Source: an uncultured Paracoccaceae bacterium (GTDB lineage: Bacteria > Pseudomonadota > Alphaproteobacteria > Rhodobacterales > Rhodobacteraceae). Taken from it: a stretch of DNA of 64,000 nucleotides. The position numbers and the translations under genes are program-made. The notes under the pieces were generated by a model. The model did not search any database. It saw only the letters and a program-made list of their open reading frames with translations, and was not told the DNA's origin. Where the stretch lies: assembly GCA_947500005.1 (NCBI GenBank), contig CANMQJ010000007.1, positions 124,001 to 188,000 on the forward strand, read 5' to 3'. Positions 1 to 9,516 of this stretch are shown piece after piece (position 1 is the stretch's first letter; each line of letters begins with the position of its first letter).

Positions 1-1
1 C

Positions 2-3000
2 AAGCATGCCGTGGTGATCGAGGTCGATCCTGGCTTCCGCAACGCGCTGACAGGGGGTCAAAGTTACTATTGGGGCGTGAAGATCAAGAACAGCGGCGGC
101 GATCTCGTCGGATCGCGGCGCTTCACGACCAACTCCGTGATGCCCACTCAGACGCCCTTCTCGACGGTGAACGTGCTGACGCACGGGTTCCAGATCATGG
201 GGCTGCTGCCCGATTACGCGAACACCGCGCTCAACGAGGATACGCTGGCGCCCTGGCTGGAAAGCGGCGAGTTGCTCAGCGATGCCTCCGGCGGCGGTAC
301 GATCCTCGTCTACAACCGCCAGACCGGCAAATGGCACGAATACGATCCCGAAGGCGCCGAGGGTGCCCGCATTTCGGGGGCTGCCTTCCAGGCCTCGCAA
401 CTCAAGGAAAAAGAAGCCGTCACGCTGGTTCTCGACTGGTACCGCGAAAGCAACATCTCGGATAGCGGCTTCTCCGAGGCGGCAGCCGATGCGTTCTTTG
501 CCTCGCTGGTACAACTTGACCTCGATACAGGCGGCAAGATCTTCAAGAGCCCGCTGCACTTCATCGGCCATAGCCGCGGTACGTCGGTCAACTCCGAGAT
601 CATCCAGCGTCTGGGTGTCCGCTTCCCTGAAAGCGGCGACAAGAACATCGACATCCACATGACGACTCTGGACCCCCACGATTTCAAGCAGGATTCGCTC
701 AAGGTCGAGTTGAAGAAGATCGTCGAAAGCTGGATCACGGCCGCCAAATTCGGTGCGACCCTGACCAGTTTCGCGAACCCGGCCCTGGGAGCGACCCTGC
801 TGCGCGTCATCAACGGGGTCGAACTGGGGGCCCAGCTTCTGTTCAAGATCGCGGGGTACGCGGGTATTCAGGCCGCCGAAATCCCGTGGGATGATTTCAA
901 GGACCCCAATGTTCAGGTCTGGTCGAACGTCGATTTCGCCGACAACTACTTCCAGACTTCGGCCCCCGAGGGGGACAGCAATTTCAACAAGTTCACGGGG
1001 CTGAAATTCGTTCCGATCACCACGCCGAACGGCACCAAGATTCCGACCGACAAGGACGGCAAGGACAAGCTGCCCACCAAGCACGGCATGGGGGTCCCGG
1101 ATATCGAGCTCGACTTCACCAAGGCCAAGGTGCCCGGGTTCATCGAAGCGGACGCTCTGGCCACGCCGCACAGCCGGATCACCAACTGGTACATGGGCAC
1201 CGCCGACGTCAATTCGGGCTTCGTCGGTGGCGTGCTGATCCCGCGCACGATGGGCGACGAGGGGCTTGCAATCAATTCTACCGGCGACGAGGGCTTCTTC
1301 GGCCAGCTGGGCAACGCCCTGTTCGGCGAGGGCCATACGAAACAACCCTATTACGGCGTCGATCCCGTTGCCTTCAGCAACGGCAAATGGGGAGACGTCA
1401 AGACACACTTCGCCGATTATTTCCGCAAGGCGAACATCAATCCGGGCACGGCGCAGTCGAACACGACGCGCACCGAGGCAATCGGCACCGGCTTCTACTT
1501 CTCGACCGTCGCGGGCAATCCGGACATCCGTCCCGACAGCAAGGATCAGAAACGCACGAGCCTTGATTTCGACAACACCGAGGTCGACCGACCGGTCGGC
1601 CCCAAGGAGAACCCGGTCAAGTACGAGCCTGTGCCAACCGTCTTCAACGGCGATTTCAGCCACGGCACCCGGCACGCCCTGTCGAACTACATCAAGTGGA
1701 TTGCGGGCGCAGGTTACAGCCAGCTCTTGAACGGACAATCGTCCTGGGACGATTTCAAGAAGGCGCTGAACAATGTCGGCGACAAGGAATTGTCGATTTC
1801 CAAGAAGTTCGGCGGCGTCGCCTCGGCCGCGAATGCCATTCTGCCCGACCTTCCCCCAACCCTGGGCCGCTTCCCACTGCATTACGACCTGCCCGGCTGG
1901 TCGATGCATGGCGGCATCGAGGGCACGCAGACCGATCGTGACAACGCGACCACCTTCCCTGACGGGATCGACGAGGGCGCCTCCTATACTTTCGACCTGT
2001 TCTCGGCCTCGACCGCTGAAAGCTGGGGTCTTGCCGGGCCAGTGGACATCACCGGCCTGTTCCTGATGAACATGAATTTCGGGGCAGAAGTCATCGACAT
2101 CCTTGGCCGCGTCCTCAAACCACTGCTGGAGAAGATGCTCGCGCAATATGCCGAGAAGTTCACCAATGACAATTACACCAACCGCTATACCGACAGCGAG
2201 AAGAAGGACCTGATCCGCAAGGATTATGCCGAAAGCGTGGGCGGCACGGTCGTGCCCGACGGTGACAGCTTCAAGATCATGAAGGATGGCGAAACGCTGC
2301 TGACAGCCGATCAGTTGTCGCGCAACGTCGATGCGACCTTCAATTTCGTGATCGACGATGCGACCTCGCTGCGGCTGCTGGCGCGCGCCTTCGACTTTGT
2401 GGTCGATGCCGCATCGGGAAGCGACGTGATCAAGGACGCGCTGAAGTCCTGGGGCGGCGACAGCTTTGCGCTCAAGGGCGGTGTGCCGTCACTGATCAAG
2501 ATCCTGGACACGCCGCTCGACACCTCTACACCGGAAAACGAGCAGGCTTCGAAGGCAGCACGCGCCAAGGCGATGAGCGATTACCTGGCGTGGATCGGCA
2601 AGAACCTCGTGGCGCTTGTCACGACCCAACTCGGCTGGGACACGAAGCCCAACTATGCCCTGATGTTCGGCGGTTCGCAGGCGCTCAAGGAGATGGTGCG
2701 GACCTTCCTGCCCGAAACCAAGTTCACGGTCGGCGGCAACCAGATCTCGGTGCCAGACATGTTCGACCGCGCCATCGACGCTGTCGGCCAGATCGACTCG
2801 CTGACGCATAACCGGATGTTTATTCCGGCGGACATGGAAGAGATCATGTTCGACGCCTTCCTGCCGCTGAATCCCGGCGAGGAAGTGAATGCCGAGATTG
2901 TCTTCACCACCATGGACGGCCGCGAATATACCGCGAAAGGCCTCAATACCAACGAGAATGGAGTTGTCGAGAAAAAGAACGCCTATTACTTCGACCGGAG

Positions 3001-6000
3001 CTTCTTCTCTACCCAGATCGCGCGCTTCGAGATCCCCCCGGAGGTGCGGGGCAAGGTCGCCAATGTCACGATCACCAATAACGGGCTGGAGCGCGCCCCC
3101 GCCGCGAACCTCGCCGAAGAAGTCGTCGAGTTCCTGAGCAACTTCAACTTCGGCGCCGCGGTCAACGATGCCGCATCGGTGGTCATGGTCATAGACAACA
3201 TCAGGATGACCAAGTCGGGCTCCAACCAGACCGCGACCAGCATTGGCGACGGCGCCACACCGATCACAGTCATCGAGGCGCAGGCCCTGGCCGAAGTCGC
3301 CCAAGGGTTCTGGGTCGATAGCGAACTCGTCCCCGGAGCGGAGAGTCTCCTCGAGGATCTGGTCATCCGGATCGCCGATCTCGACGGTGCGGAACTGGCG
3401 CTGGCGGACGGCAACGTGATCACCATCGACGCTGATGCCGCTGGTCATGGCTGGTTCGTCGACACGACGGCGGACGACGCCAGTGAGTTCGCGGCCACAG
3501 ATCTCGATCATCTTTACATCGCGGGAACAGACAGCGAGGCCCACGGCCGCATCGACCTTCTGACGGTCCTGACGCACGAGATCGGCAACATCATGGGCCT
3601 GCCTGATCATGTCGATCCCGGTAGCAGCTTCGTGATGAGCCCGGTCATCGATCCGGGAACACGGCGCCTGCCAACCGGACCGGATGTGGGCGACTGGTCC
3701 GCCATCATAGACGAGCAGACCGACATCGTAGGTGTTGACGGCCTGAAGCGGGACACTGCGCCGACGACGCGCGAAACGGCGACCGGTGTCCCCAGGCCGG
3801 ACACGCAGCTTGCCGGGGCGTTAGGTGAGCCTTTCACCAATGGCGGGTTCGATACCGATCTGAACGGTTGGACCACAACCGGCAGCGTGTCCGCCGTGGG
3901 CAGCAAGGCACGCCTGGACGAAAGTTCGGGCATCATGTCTGGGCTGAGCCAGGGCTTCCAACTCCCCGCCGGGATCACCGCGCTGCAATTCACGTTGTCC
4001 GACATCACGCTCGACCAGCCAGCCGAGGCGCCGCCCGATGCGTTCGAGGTCGCACTGCTCGACGGGGCGACACGGCAGCCGATCCTGCCGGCAATCGCCA
4101 ACCTTTCCGGAACCGATGCCATCCTCAACATCCAGGCAGACGGAACGCGCTATCTCAGTTCGGCCGTCGGCGTCGGCGCAAATGCGGATGGCTCGCTGAC
4201 TGTGACCGTCGATCTGACGGGCCTCGAAACCCGGCCAGAAGACCTGATCATTTCCTTCGATCTCATTGGTCTGGGCGACGTCAACTCGGCTGTCAGCGTC
4301 GACAGTGTGCGTCTTCTCGGGCTCGAAGCCAACGACCCGCCAGTAGCTGCGGGAGAAACCGCAACCACGCCCGAAGACATCCCAGTCGATATCGATATTC
4401 TGGCGAATGACAGCGATCCGGACGGCGACCCGCTGATCGTGCAGATCGAAACCGATCTTGGCGGCGCCACTCTGGTTCCCGTCACCGGCGGCGTGTTCCG
4501 CTACACGCCCGAGGCGAACAGCGTGGGCGAGCAGCAGATCACCTATCGCCTGTTCGACGGCGTGAACCGTTCGAACCCCGTCACGCTCACCGTCGAGATC
4601 ACTCCGGTCAATGACGCTCCGGCACTTGATCCCATCGCGGACGCACGTATCCCGCAGGGCGTGGAGACACAGATCCAGGCAATCGCAAGCGATGTCGACA
4701 ACAGCACGGCCGAGTTGCGCTTCTCGCTCGGCGCCGCACCTGAAGGGGCACGCATCGACGCGGAAACCGGCCTGATCTCCTGGACACCGGCCACGGCCGA
4801 AGCCGGAGACTTCACCGTGAGCGTGACCGATCCGGACGGCCTGACGGCCAGCCGCAGCTTTACCCTTGCGATCATGGCGGCACCTGTCGTCACCGTGGCA
4901 GACCTTGCCCTGAACGCGGGCGTTCCAGTGGATCACTCCGCCAGTGCGACCGATCCCGACGGGGACGACACCGCGATCACCTATCTCTTGCTGTCCACAC
5001 CGGAATGGCTCTCGATCGACGCGGGCACCGGTGCAATGAGCGGCGATACCACGGGTCGGGGTGGAAACTACACGATCACCGTTCAAGCGACCGACGTCGA
5101 TGGCGTGACGGGCGAGGCGAGTTTCGAACTTCGCGTCTATGCCGCGCCCGAACTGAGTGCCGCAAGCGTCATCCTGGTCGAGGGTGACGCCTTGTCGGCA
5201 ACACCGCTCGCCACCGATCCCGACAGTCCCGAAGAAGAGCTCACCTTTGCCAAAATCGACGGGCCCGACTGGATTTCCATCGATCCGGCCACCGGTGTCG
5301 CGACCGGCGACAGTGCGGGAAATGTGGGCAATTTCGAAGTCTCACTGCGTGTCACCGATGCCCAGGGGCTGAGCGACGACATAACCTTTGCCGTGACCGT
5401 TCGTGCGCGACCGGTCCTCGCGGCCGAGGACGTGACAGTCATCCAAGGTACGGCCCTTTCGCATCCGGTGGCCGCGACCGACGCCGACACTCCCGCCGAT
5501 CAGTTGGCTTTCACCAAGCTGGCCGGCCCGGCCTGGATTTCGGTCGATGCCGCGACCGGCACGCTGACGGGCGACAGCAGCGGCCAGTCGGGAGAGGCCG
5601 AGGTTACGGTCCAGGTCACCGATGCCGACGGTCTTTCGGCCGAAATTGCATTGACTGTCGACGTCAACGCACCGCCGGGCTTCACTCTTGCCGACACCAC
5701 GCTAATCGAGGGCGCGGCGCTGGATCTGTCCCCGACCGTCTCGGACCCCGACAACCCCGCAGGAAGCCAGAGCTTCGCCAAGGTTTCCGGCCCTGATTGG
5801 ATCGCGGTGGACAGCGCTTCAGGTGCAGTGACCGGCGACAGTGCAGGCCAGGTTGGCGTGCATGAAGTAACAGTGTGGATAACCGATCCGGACGGCCTCA
5901 GCTCCGAGGAAACCGTCACCATCACCGTCCTGGCACGGCCGACGCTGAGCGTCGTCGACACCACGGTGACAGCGGGCGACGCGCTGTCCCTCACCCCGGT

Positions 6001-9000
6001 TGTGACCGATGCCGACAGCCCCGCTGGCGAATTGACATTCGTCAAGCTTGCTGGACCGGACTGGATCACCGTCGATCCGGCAACGGGCATGATTTCGGGT
6101 GACAGCACCGGTCAGGCGGGCGAGGCGGTCGTCACGCTGCGGGTCACCGATGCGGACGGCCTCAGCGACGAAGCGAGCCTGATCGTCGACGTCAACACCC
6201 CGCCGGTGATGAGCATCGCAGATGTCACGCTCGTCGAGGGAGACCCGGTCAATGTGGCTCCTACGGTTTCGGATACCGACGATCCAAGTGGCGATCGCAG
6301 TTTTGCGCTGGTCAGCGCACCTGACTGGATCGCGGTCGACGCCGCGAGCGGACTTGTTACCGGCAACAGCGAGGGGCATCCGGGTACCGAGCAAATCACG
6401 CTTCGCGTCACCGATGCCGACGGGTTGAGCGCCGAGACCAGCTTTGTTCTCAGGATACTTGCTGTTCCGGTAATTGCCGCCGATGACGTGACCCTGACAC
6501 AGGGCGAGACCCTGTCGCACCCGATCACGGCCAGCGATGCCGACACGCCGACAGATCAATTGTCCTTCGTAAAACTCGCAGGTCCGGACTGGGTCACCGT
6601 CGATCCGGCCACCGGCCAACTGACCGGCGACAGCACGGGCCAGGCGGGCGTCGTAGAGGTCGCGATCGAGGTCAGTGATCCCGACGGGCTGACCGCCGTT
6701 GTTCGGCTGAACGTAGACGTCAATTCTCCGCCGGTCGTAACCGCCGCCGATACCGTGGTGGTCGAAGGAACTGGCATCGATATCAGACCGGTGGTGAACG
6801 ATGCCGATGATCCTGCCGGCACCCGTGTTTTCGTTTTGATCGAGACTCCGGACTGGCTTGCGGTGGATCCCGCAACTGGTCGCATTTCGGGCGACAGCAG
6901 TGGGCATGTCGGCATCGTCCCCGTCACTCTGCGTGTCACCGACGCCGATGGCCTGACCGGCGAGACGAGCCTGGCGATCACCGTGCAGGCACGCCCGGTT
7001 CTGACTGCAACCGACACGACTGTCGTCGCGGGAGAGAGTCTTTCGCACCCGGTTTCCGCGCAAGACGCGGATTCGGCCGCCACCGAGTTGCGCTATGCCA
7101 AGGTTTCCGGTCCGGATTGGCTGTCGGTCGATCCGCAGACGGGTACGCTTTCCGGCGACACGACCGGACAGGCCGGCGTCTACACCGTGACGCTGCGCGT
7201 CACCGATGCCGACGGGCTCAGCGACGAGGGCTCGCTGACCCTTACCGTTCAGGCGCGGCCAACCCTCTCCGGACAGGACGTGACGCTGGTCGAAGGCCAG
7301 CCGCTTGACCTGCAACTGACGGGCGGCGATGCCGATGGTGGCACGGAGGCCTTGCGTTTCGAAATCGTCGACGCGCCCGCCTGGATCGCTATCGATGCCG
7401 AAACCGGGCGCGTGACCGGCGAGAGTTCCGGCAATGCAGGGGAACAGGAAGCAACCTTCCGCGTGACCGATAGCGACGGGTTGAGCGCGGATCTCGCACT
7501 GACAATTGACGTCAACGCGGTCCCGGTTCTCGAGCTTTCGGACATTACCCTTGTCCGTGGCGAGACACTCGACGTCGCAGCAGCGGCGCGGGATGCGGAT
7601 GGCCCGCTCTCCGCGCTGACCTTCCGGCTGCTCTCGGGGCCTGACTGGATCGCCATCGATCCGGCTACCGGCCGGCTGACCGGCGATACGACCCGTCAGG
7701 CCGGTGAAGCACTTGTGCGCGTTTCTGTCACGGATGCGGACGGGTTGACCGACGAGGCGGAGATGATCGTGGACGTGAACGCGCCCCCAGAACTCGACGA
7801 TCTGGAACTGTCGCTGACCGCGGGCCAGACCATCGCCGAAGCAATGAGGGCCCGCGACGACGATGGCGACGTGCGCGACCTTGTCTATGCAATGATCGAC
7901 GGTCCCGATTGGCTTGAACTCGATCCGCTGACCGGTATCCTGAGCGCCGATACCACCGGGCATGTCGGGCAGACGAACGCGGTGATCCGTGTCACGGATG
8001 CCGACGGCCTGACCGGCGACGCCAATGTTTCGATCAACGTGGCGCCGCAGAGGAGTCCGGGTGGCGTGCCCTCCTCGCCGGTGCAAATCACTCGGCCGAC
8101 CACCAATCCGAGCCGCATCTCGACGGTTTCGAGCGGTGGTGCCAGCGTGACCGCTGGTTATGTATCGGATGATTTCCTGGGCAGCGGCGGGGGATACACC
8201 GAGATCCCCGTCGTTTTCGAAAGCAAGGGCGGAATTACCAGCATGGTGATCGAGATCACCCATCGTGCCGGGGTGATGAAACTTCTGGACGTGTTCAAGG
8301 GTGTGTGCATGCCATTCGGCATCGGCGTGAAGACCGAGGTCACGGACAACACGATGCGGGTTACGATCACGTCGCGCGTGCCGCTTCCGGCAGGCGTTCT
8401 CGACCTGCTGCGCGTGCAGGTACAAACCGGGGGTAATCCTGCGTCGGCCGATCTCACCATCCGCGCGATCGAGATCAACGGCCTGCCCGTCGACGACGCG
8501 CCCGAACCGCCCGTTGCGGCGGATGGCACGCCGCTTCGTGTCGATGTGGGTGATGTGGAGTTCAAGAAGGCCGTCCAGGCACCGTTGGCCTATGACATCA
8601 CCTTGGAGGGCACCGGAGCGCGTGACCCGGGCGAAGTTCTTCTCGATCCCGACTCCGTGGCAGGAGGTTTCCTCGCGCTCAGCATCGCGAATCTTCGCAC
8701 CGCCGACAGCCTGCGGATGACCTTGTCCTATGACAGCCGGGCGCTGCTGCCCGATGCCGCCATCGCCCCGCGAAGCGGCAGCGCGGTCGACATGTTCGAC
8801 CGGCCCGCAAGCGGCGAGTTGGAAATTACCGTAGCCGACCTGCCGGCCCTTCTGGCCGAGGCCGCCGTGCTGGCCTGTGTCGCGTTCAAGAGGGCGCCGG
8901 GCGGGCGCCGGACAGGTACCGTCAAGCTCAAGTCTCTGGAAATCGACGGCGCTGACGTGCCGCTCGAAGAAGAGTTGTCCGGCTGGACAGAGCAGGCGCC

Positions 9001-9085
9001 CGGTGGCTACACTATCGCTGCGGCAACCTCGACCGGCCTGTCGATCCCGATGGTTCACGCGCCGGTGCGGGCGCCGGACAAGTGA
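2..9085 (+). CDS. Giant multidomain extracellular protein, 5' end outside window
   Basis: The reading frame is open to the left edge (in-frame codons from base 2), so the true start lies upstream; the first usable start in the window is GTG at 11, and residues are counted from it. Visible modules: an alpha/beta-hydrolase (lipase-like) region about 50-460 with GHSRG at 186-190, TLDPHD at 219-224 and a possible catalytic His 387; a matrixin/metzincin-like segment about 1130-1215 with HEIGN at 1189-1193; a jelly-roll-like stretch about 1300-1435; a cadherin/tandem-95-like domain 1441-1535; 13 Ig/cadherin-like repeats 1536-2679; and two cohesin-like beta domains about 2700-3000. I see no RTX nonapeptides and no LPXTG motif. 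Such architectures belong to secreted adhesins or matrix proteins. The adaptor, protease and SecA-like genes downstream suggest a dedicated export route (inference). The N-terminal targeting signal cannot be seen. Confidence 0.85.
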   Translation, partial: KHAVVIEVDPGFRNALTGGQSYYWGVKIKNSGGDLVGSRRFTTNSVMPTQTPFSTVNVLTHGFQIMGLLPDYANTALNEDTLAPWLESGELLSDASGGGTILVYNRQTGKWHEYDPEGAEGARISGAAFQASQLKEKEAVTLVLDWYRESNISDSGFSEAAADAFFASLVQLDLDTGGKIFKSPLHFIGHSRGTSVNSEIIQRLGVRFPESGDKNIDIHMTTLDPHDFKQDSLKVELKKIVESWITAAKFGATLTSFANPALGATLLRVINGVELGAQLLFKIAGYAGIQAAEIPWDDFKDPNVQVWSNVDFADNYFQTSAPEGDSNFNKFTGLKFVPITTPNGTKIPTDKDGKDKLPTKHGMGVPDIELDFTKAKVPGFIEADALATPHSRITNWYMGTADVNSGFVGGVLIPRTMGDEGLAINSTGDEGFFGQLGNALFGEGHTKQPYYGVDPVAFSNGKWGDVKTHFADYFRKANINPGTAQSNTTRTEAIGTGFYFSTVAGNPDIRPDSKDQKRTSLDFDNTEVDRPVGPKENPVKYEPVPTVFNGDFSHGTRHALSNYIKWIAGAGYSQLLNGQSSWDDFKKALNNVGDKELSISKKFGGVASAANAILPDLPPTLGRFPLHYDLPGWSMHGGIEGTQTDRDNATTFPDGIDEGASYTFDLFSASTAESWGLAGPVDITGLFLMNMNFGAEVIDILGRVLKPLLEKMLAQYAEKFTNDNYTNRYTDSEKKDLIRKDYAESVGGTVVPDGDSFKIMKDGETLLTADQLSRNVDATFNFVIDDATSLRLLARAFDFVVDAASGSDVIKDALKSWGGDSFALKGGVPSLIKILDTPLDTSTPENEQASKAARAKAMSDYLAWIGKNLVALVTTQLGWDTKPNYALMFGGSQALKEMVRTFLPETKFTVGGNQISVPDMFDRAIDAVGQIDSLTHNRMFIPADMEEIMFDAFLPLNPGEEVNAEIVFTTMDGREYTAKGLNTNENGVVEKKNAYYFDRSFFSTQIARFEIPPEVRGKVANVTITNNGLERAPAANLAEEVVEFLSNFNFGAAVNDAASVVMVIDNIRMTKSGSNQTATSIGDGATPITVIEAQALAEVAQGFWVDSELVPGAESLLEDLVIRIADLDGAELALADGNVITIDADAAGHGWFVDTTADDASEFAATDLDHLYIAGTDSEAHGRIDLLTVLTHEIGNIMGLPDHVDPGSSFVMSPVIDPGTRRLPTGPDVGDWSAIIDEQTDIVGVDGLKRDTAPTTRETATGVPRPDTQLAGALGEPFTNGGFDTDLNGWTTTGSVSAVGSKARLDESSGIMSGLSQGFQLPAGITALQFTLSDITLDQPAEAPPDAFEVALLDGATRQPILPAIANLSGTDAILNIQADGTRYLSSAVGVGANADGSLTVTVDLTGLETRPEDLIISFDLIGLGDVNSAVSVDSVRLLGLEANDPPVAAGETATTPEDIPVDIDILANDSDPDGDPLIVQIETDLGGATLVPVTGGVFRYTPEANSVGEQQITYRLFDGVNRSNPVTLTVEITPVNDAPALDPIADARIPQGVETQIQAIASDVDNSTAELRFSLGAAPEGARIDAETGLISWTPATAEAGDFTVSVTDPDGLTASRSFTLAIMAAPVVTVADLALNAGVPVDHSASATDPDGDDTAITYLLLSTPEWLSIDAGTGAMSGDTTGRGGNYTITVQATDVDGVTGEASFELRVYAAPELSAASVILVEGDALSATPLATDPDSPEEELTFAKIDGPDWISIDPATGVATGDSAGNVGNFEVSLRVTDAQGLSDDITFAVTVRARPVLAAEDVTVIQGTALSHPVAATDADTPADQLAFTKLAGPAWISVDAATGTLTGDSSGQSGEAEVTVQVTDADGLSAEIALTVDVNAPPGFTLADTTLIEGAALDLSPTVSDPDNPAGSQSFAKVSGPDWIAVDSASGAVTGDSAGQVGVHEVTVWITDPDGLSSEETVTITVLARPTLSVVDTTVTAGDALSLTPVVTDADSPAGELTFVKLAGPDWITVDPATGMISGDSTGQAGEAVVTLRVTDADGLSDEASLIVDVNTPPVMSIADVTLVEGDPVNVAPTVSDTDDPSGDRSFALVSAPDWIAVDAASGLVTGNSEGHPGTEQITLRVTDADGLSAETSFVLRILAVPVIAADDVTLTQGETLSHPITASDADTPTDQLSFVKLAGPDWVTVDPATGQLTGDSTGQAGVVEVAIEVSDPDGLTAVVRLNVDVNSPPVVTAADTVVVEGTGIDIRPVVNDADDPAGTRVFVLIETPDWLAVDPATGRISGDSSGHVGIVPVTLRVTDADGLTGETSLAITVQARPVLTATDTTVVAGESLSHPVSAQDADSAATELRYAKVSGPDWLSVDPQTGTLSGDTTGQAGVYTVTLRVTDADGLSDEGSLTLTVQARPTLSGQDVTLVEGQPLDLQLTGGDADGGTEALRFEIVDAPAWIAIDAETGRVTGESSGNAGEQEATFRVTDSDGLSADLALTIDVNAVPVLELSDITLVRGETLDVAAAARDADGPLSALTFRLLSGPDWIAIDPATGRLTGDTTRQAGEALVRVSVTDADGLTDEAEMIVDVNAPPELDDLELSLTAGQTIAEAMRARDDDGDVRDLVYAMIDGPDWLELDPLTGILSADTTGHVGQTNAVIRVTDADGLTGDANVSINVAPQRSPGGVPSSPVQITRPTTNPSRISTVSSGGASVTAGYVSDDFLGSGGGYTEIPVVFESKGGITSMVIEITHRAGVMKLLDVFKGVCMPFGIGVKTEVTDNTMRVTITSRVPLPAGVLDLLRVQVQTGGNPASADLTIRAIEINGLPVDDAPEPPVAADGTPLRVDVGDVEFKKAVQAPLAYDITLEGTGARDPGEVLLDPDSVAGGFLALSIANLRTADSLRMTLSYDSRALLPDAAIAPRSGSAVDMFDRPASGELEITVADLPALLAEAAVLACVAFKRAPGGRRTGTVKLKSLEIDGADVPLEEELSGWTEQAPGGYTIAAATSTGLSIPMVHAPVRAPDK
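4616..8047 (+). repeat. 13 tandem 264-bp repeats encoding 88-residue Ig/cadherin-like domains
   Basis: Aligning the translation gives 13 consecutive units of 88 residues; 3432 bp divided by 264 is exactly 13, so there is no net insertion or deletion. Each unit has the pattern EG/AG near position 14, PDW near 41-43, (V/I)DPxTG near 46-51, GD(S/T)xG near 55-59 and TDxDGL near 71-76. The first unit (4616-4879) is the most divergent, with WTPAT in place of the GDSxG segment. This matches the putative-Ig/dystroglycan-type cadherin-like class (He_PIG), which often binds calcium through DxD(G) motifs. From the fourth unit on, neighbouring copies alternate between two subtypes. Confidence 0.9.
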
Positions 9086-9120
9086 CCGGGACCTTTCAAT
9101 TTTCAGAGGGACGACGAGGG

Positions 9121-9501
9121 ATGGCCAAAGCGGCGGAGAAGACAGACAAGAATGGCGCCGCAGGCGCGACCGGGGCCACTGGCCCGCAGGCAGAAGCGTC
9201 TCCGCACAGCACGGGGACGGGACCTAGGCAACGCGAAGCCACCATTCCGCCCAGCCAGGTGAAGTTCGACACATCGAACCTCAAGAGCAGCTATTGCAAC
9301 GTTTGCAACGGCTCCAGTACGCGCGAGGAGGTGGTTGTCAATTTCGGCGTCAACAACAGCTGGGACATGGGGACAACCAAGCTCGAAGTTCAGTTGGAAC
9401 ACCGCGTGGTGATGTCGCCACATGCCGCGAAACGCCTGCGCGACATGCTGGTGCGGCTGATCGACGAACATGAAACGCGTTACGGTAAGCTCGACGGATA
9501 A
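9121..9501 (+). CDS. DUF3467-like small protein
   Basis: 126 residues. I chose ATG at 9121 over the upstream GTG at 9082 because it follows GAGGG-type ribosome-binding sequence and removes an overlap with the preceding stop. The N-terminal 45 residues are low complexity (Ala, Gly, Thr). The rest resembles DUF3467: a beta segment with EEVVVNFG, then RVVMSP, then an amphipathic helix AAKRLRDML and a terminal RYGKL. The cysteine pair CNVC is not an obvious part of that family. No signal peptide or membrane segment is seen, so it is probably cytosolic. It sits 35 bp after the giant gene and 15 bp before the adaptor gene, which suggests co-transcription and perhaps a chaperone or adaptor role in export (inference). 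Confidence 0.72.
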   Translation: MAKAAEKTDKNGAAGATGATGPQAEASPHSTGTGPRQREATIPPSQVKFDTSNLKSSYCNVCNGSSTREEVVVNFGVNNSWDMGTTKLEVQLEHRVVMSPHAAKRLRDMLVRLIDEHETRYGKLDG

Positions 9502-9516
9502 GGCAGGGCGCGCCTG

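Noticed and set aside
4616..8047. CRISPR-like periodicity
   Set aside because: Period of 264 bp, coding in one frame without spacers; protein domain repeats, not CRISPR.
5819..9058. 1079-codon open frame on the minus strand across the repeats
   Set aside because: Antisense shadow of the high-GC repeat region; sequence has no recognisable domain and the + strand frame has a clear domain structure.
2..9085. Type I (RTX) secretion substrate
   Set aside because: No GGxGxDxxx nonapeptides or visible C-terminal RTX-type signal in the giant protein, and no ABC transporter in the window.
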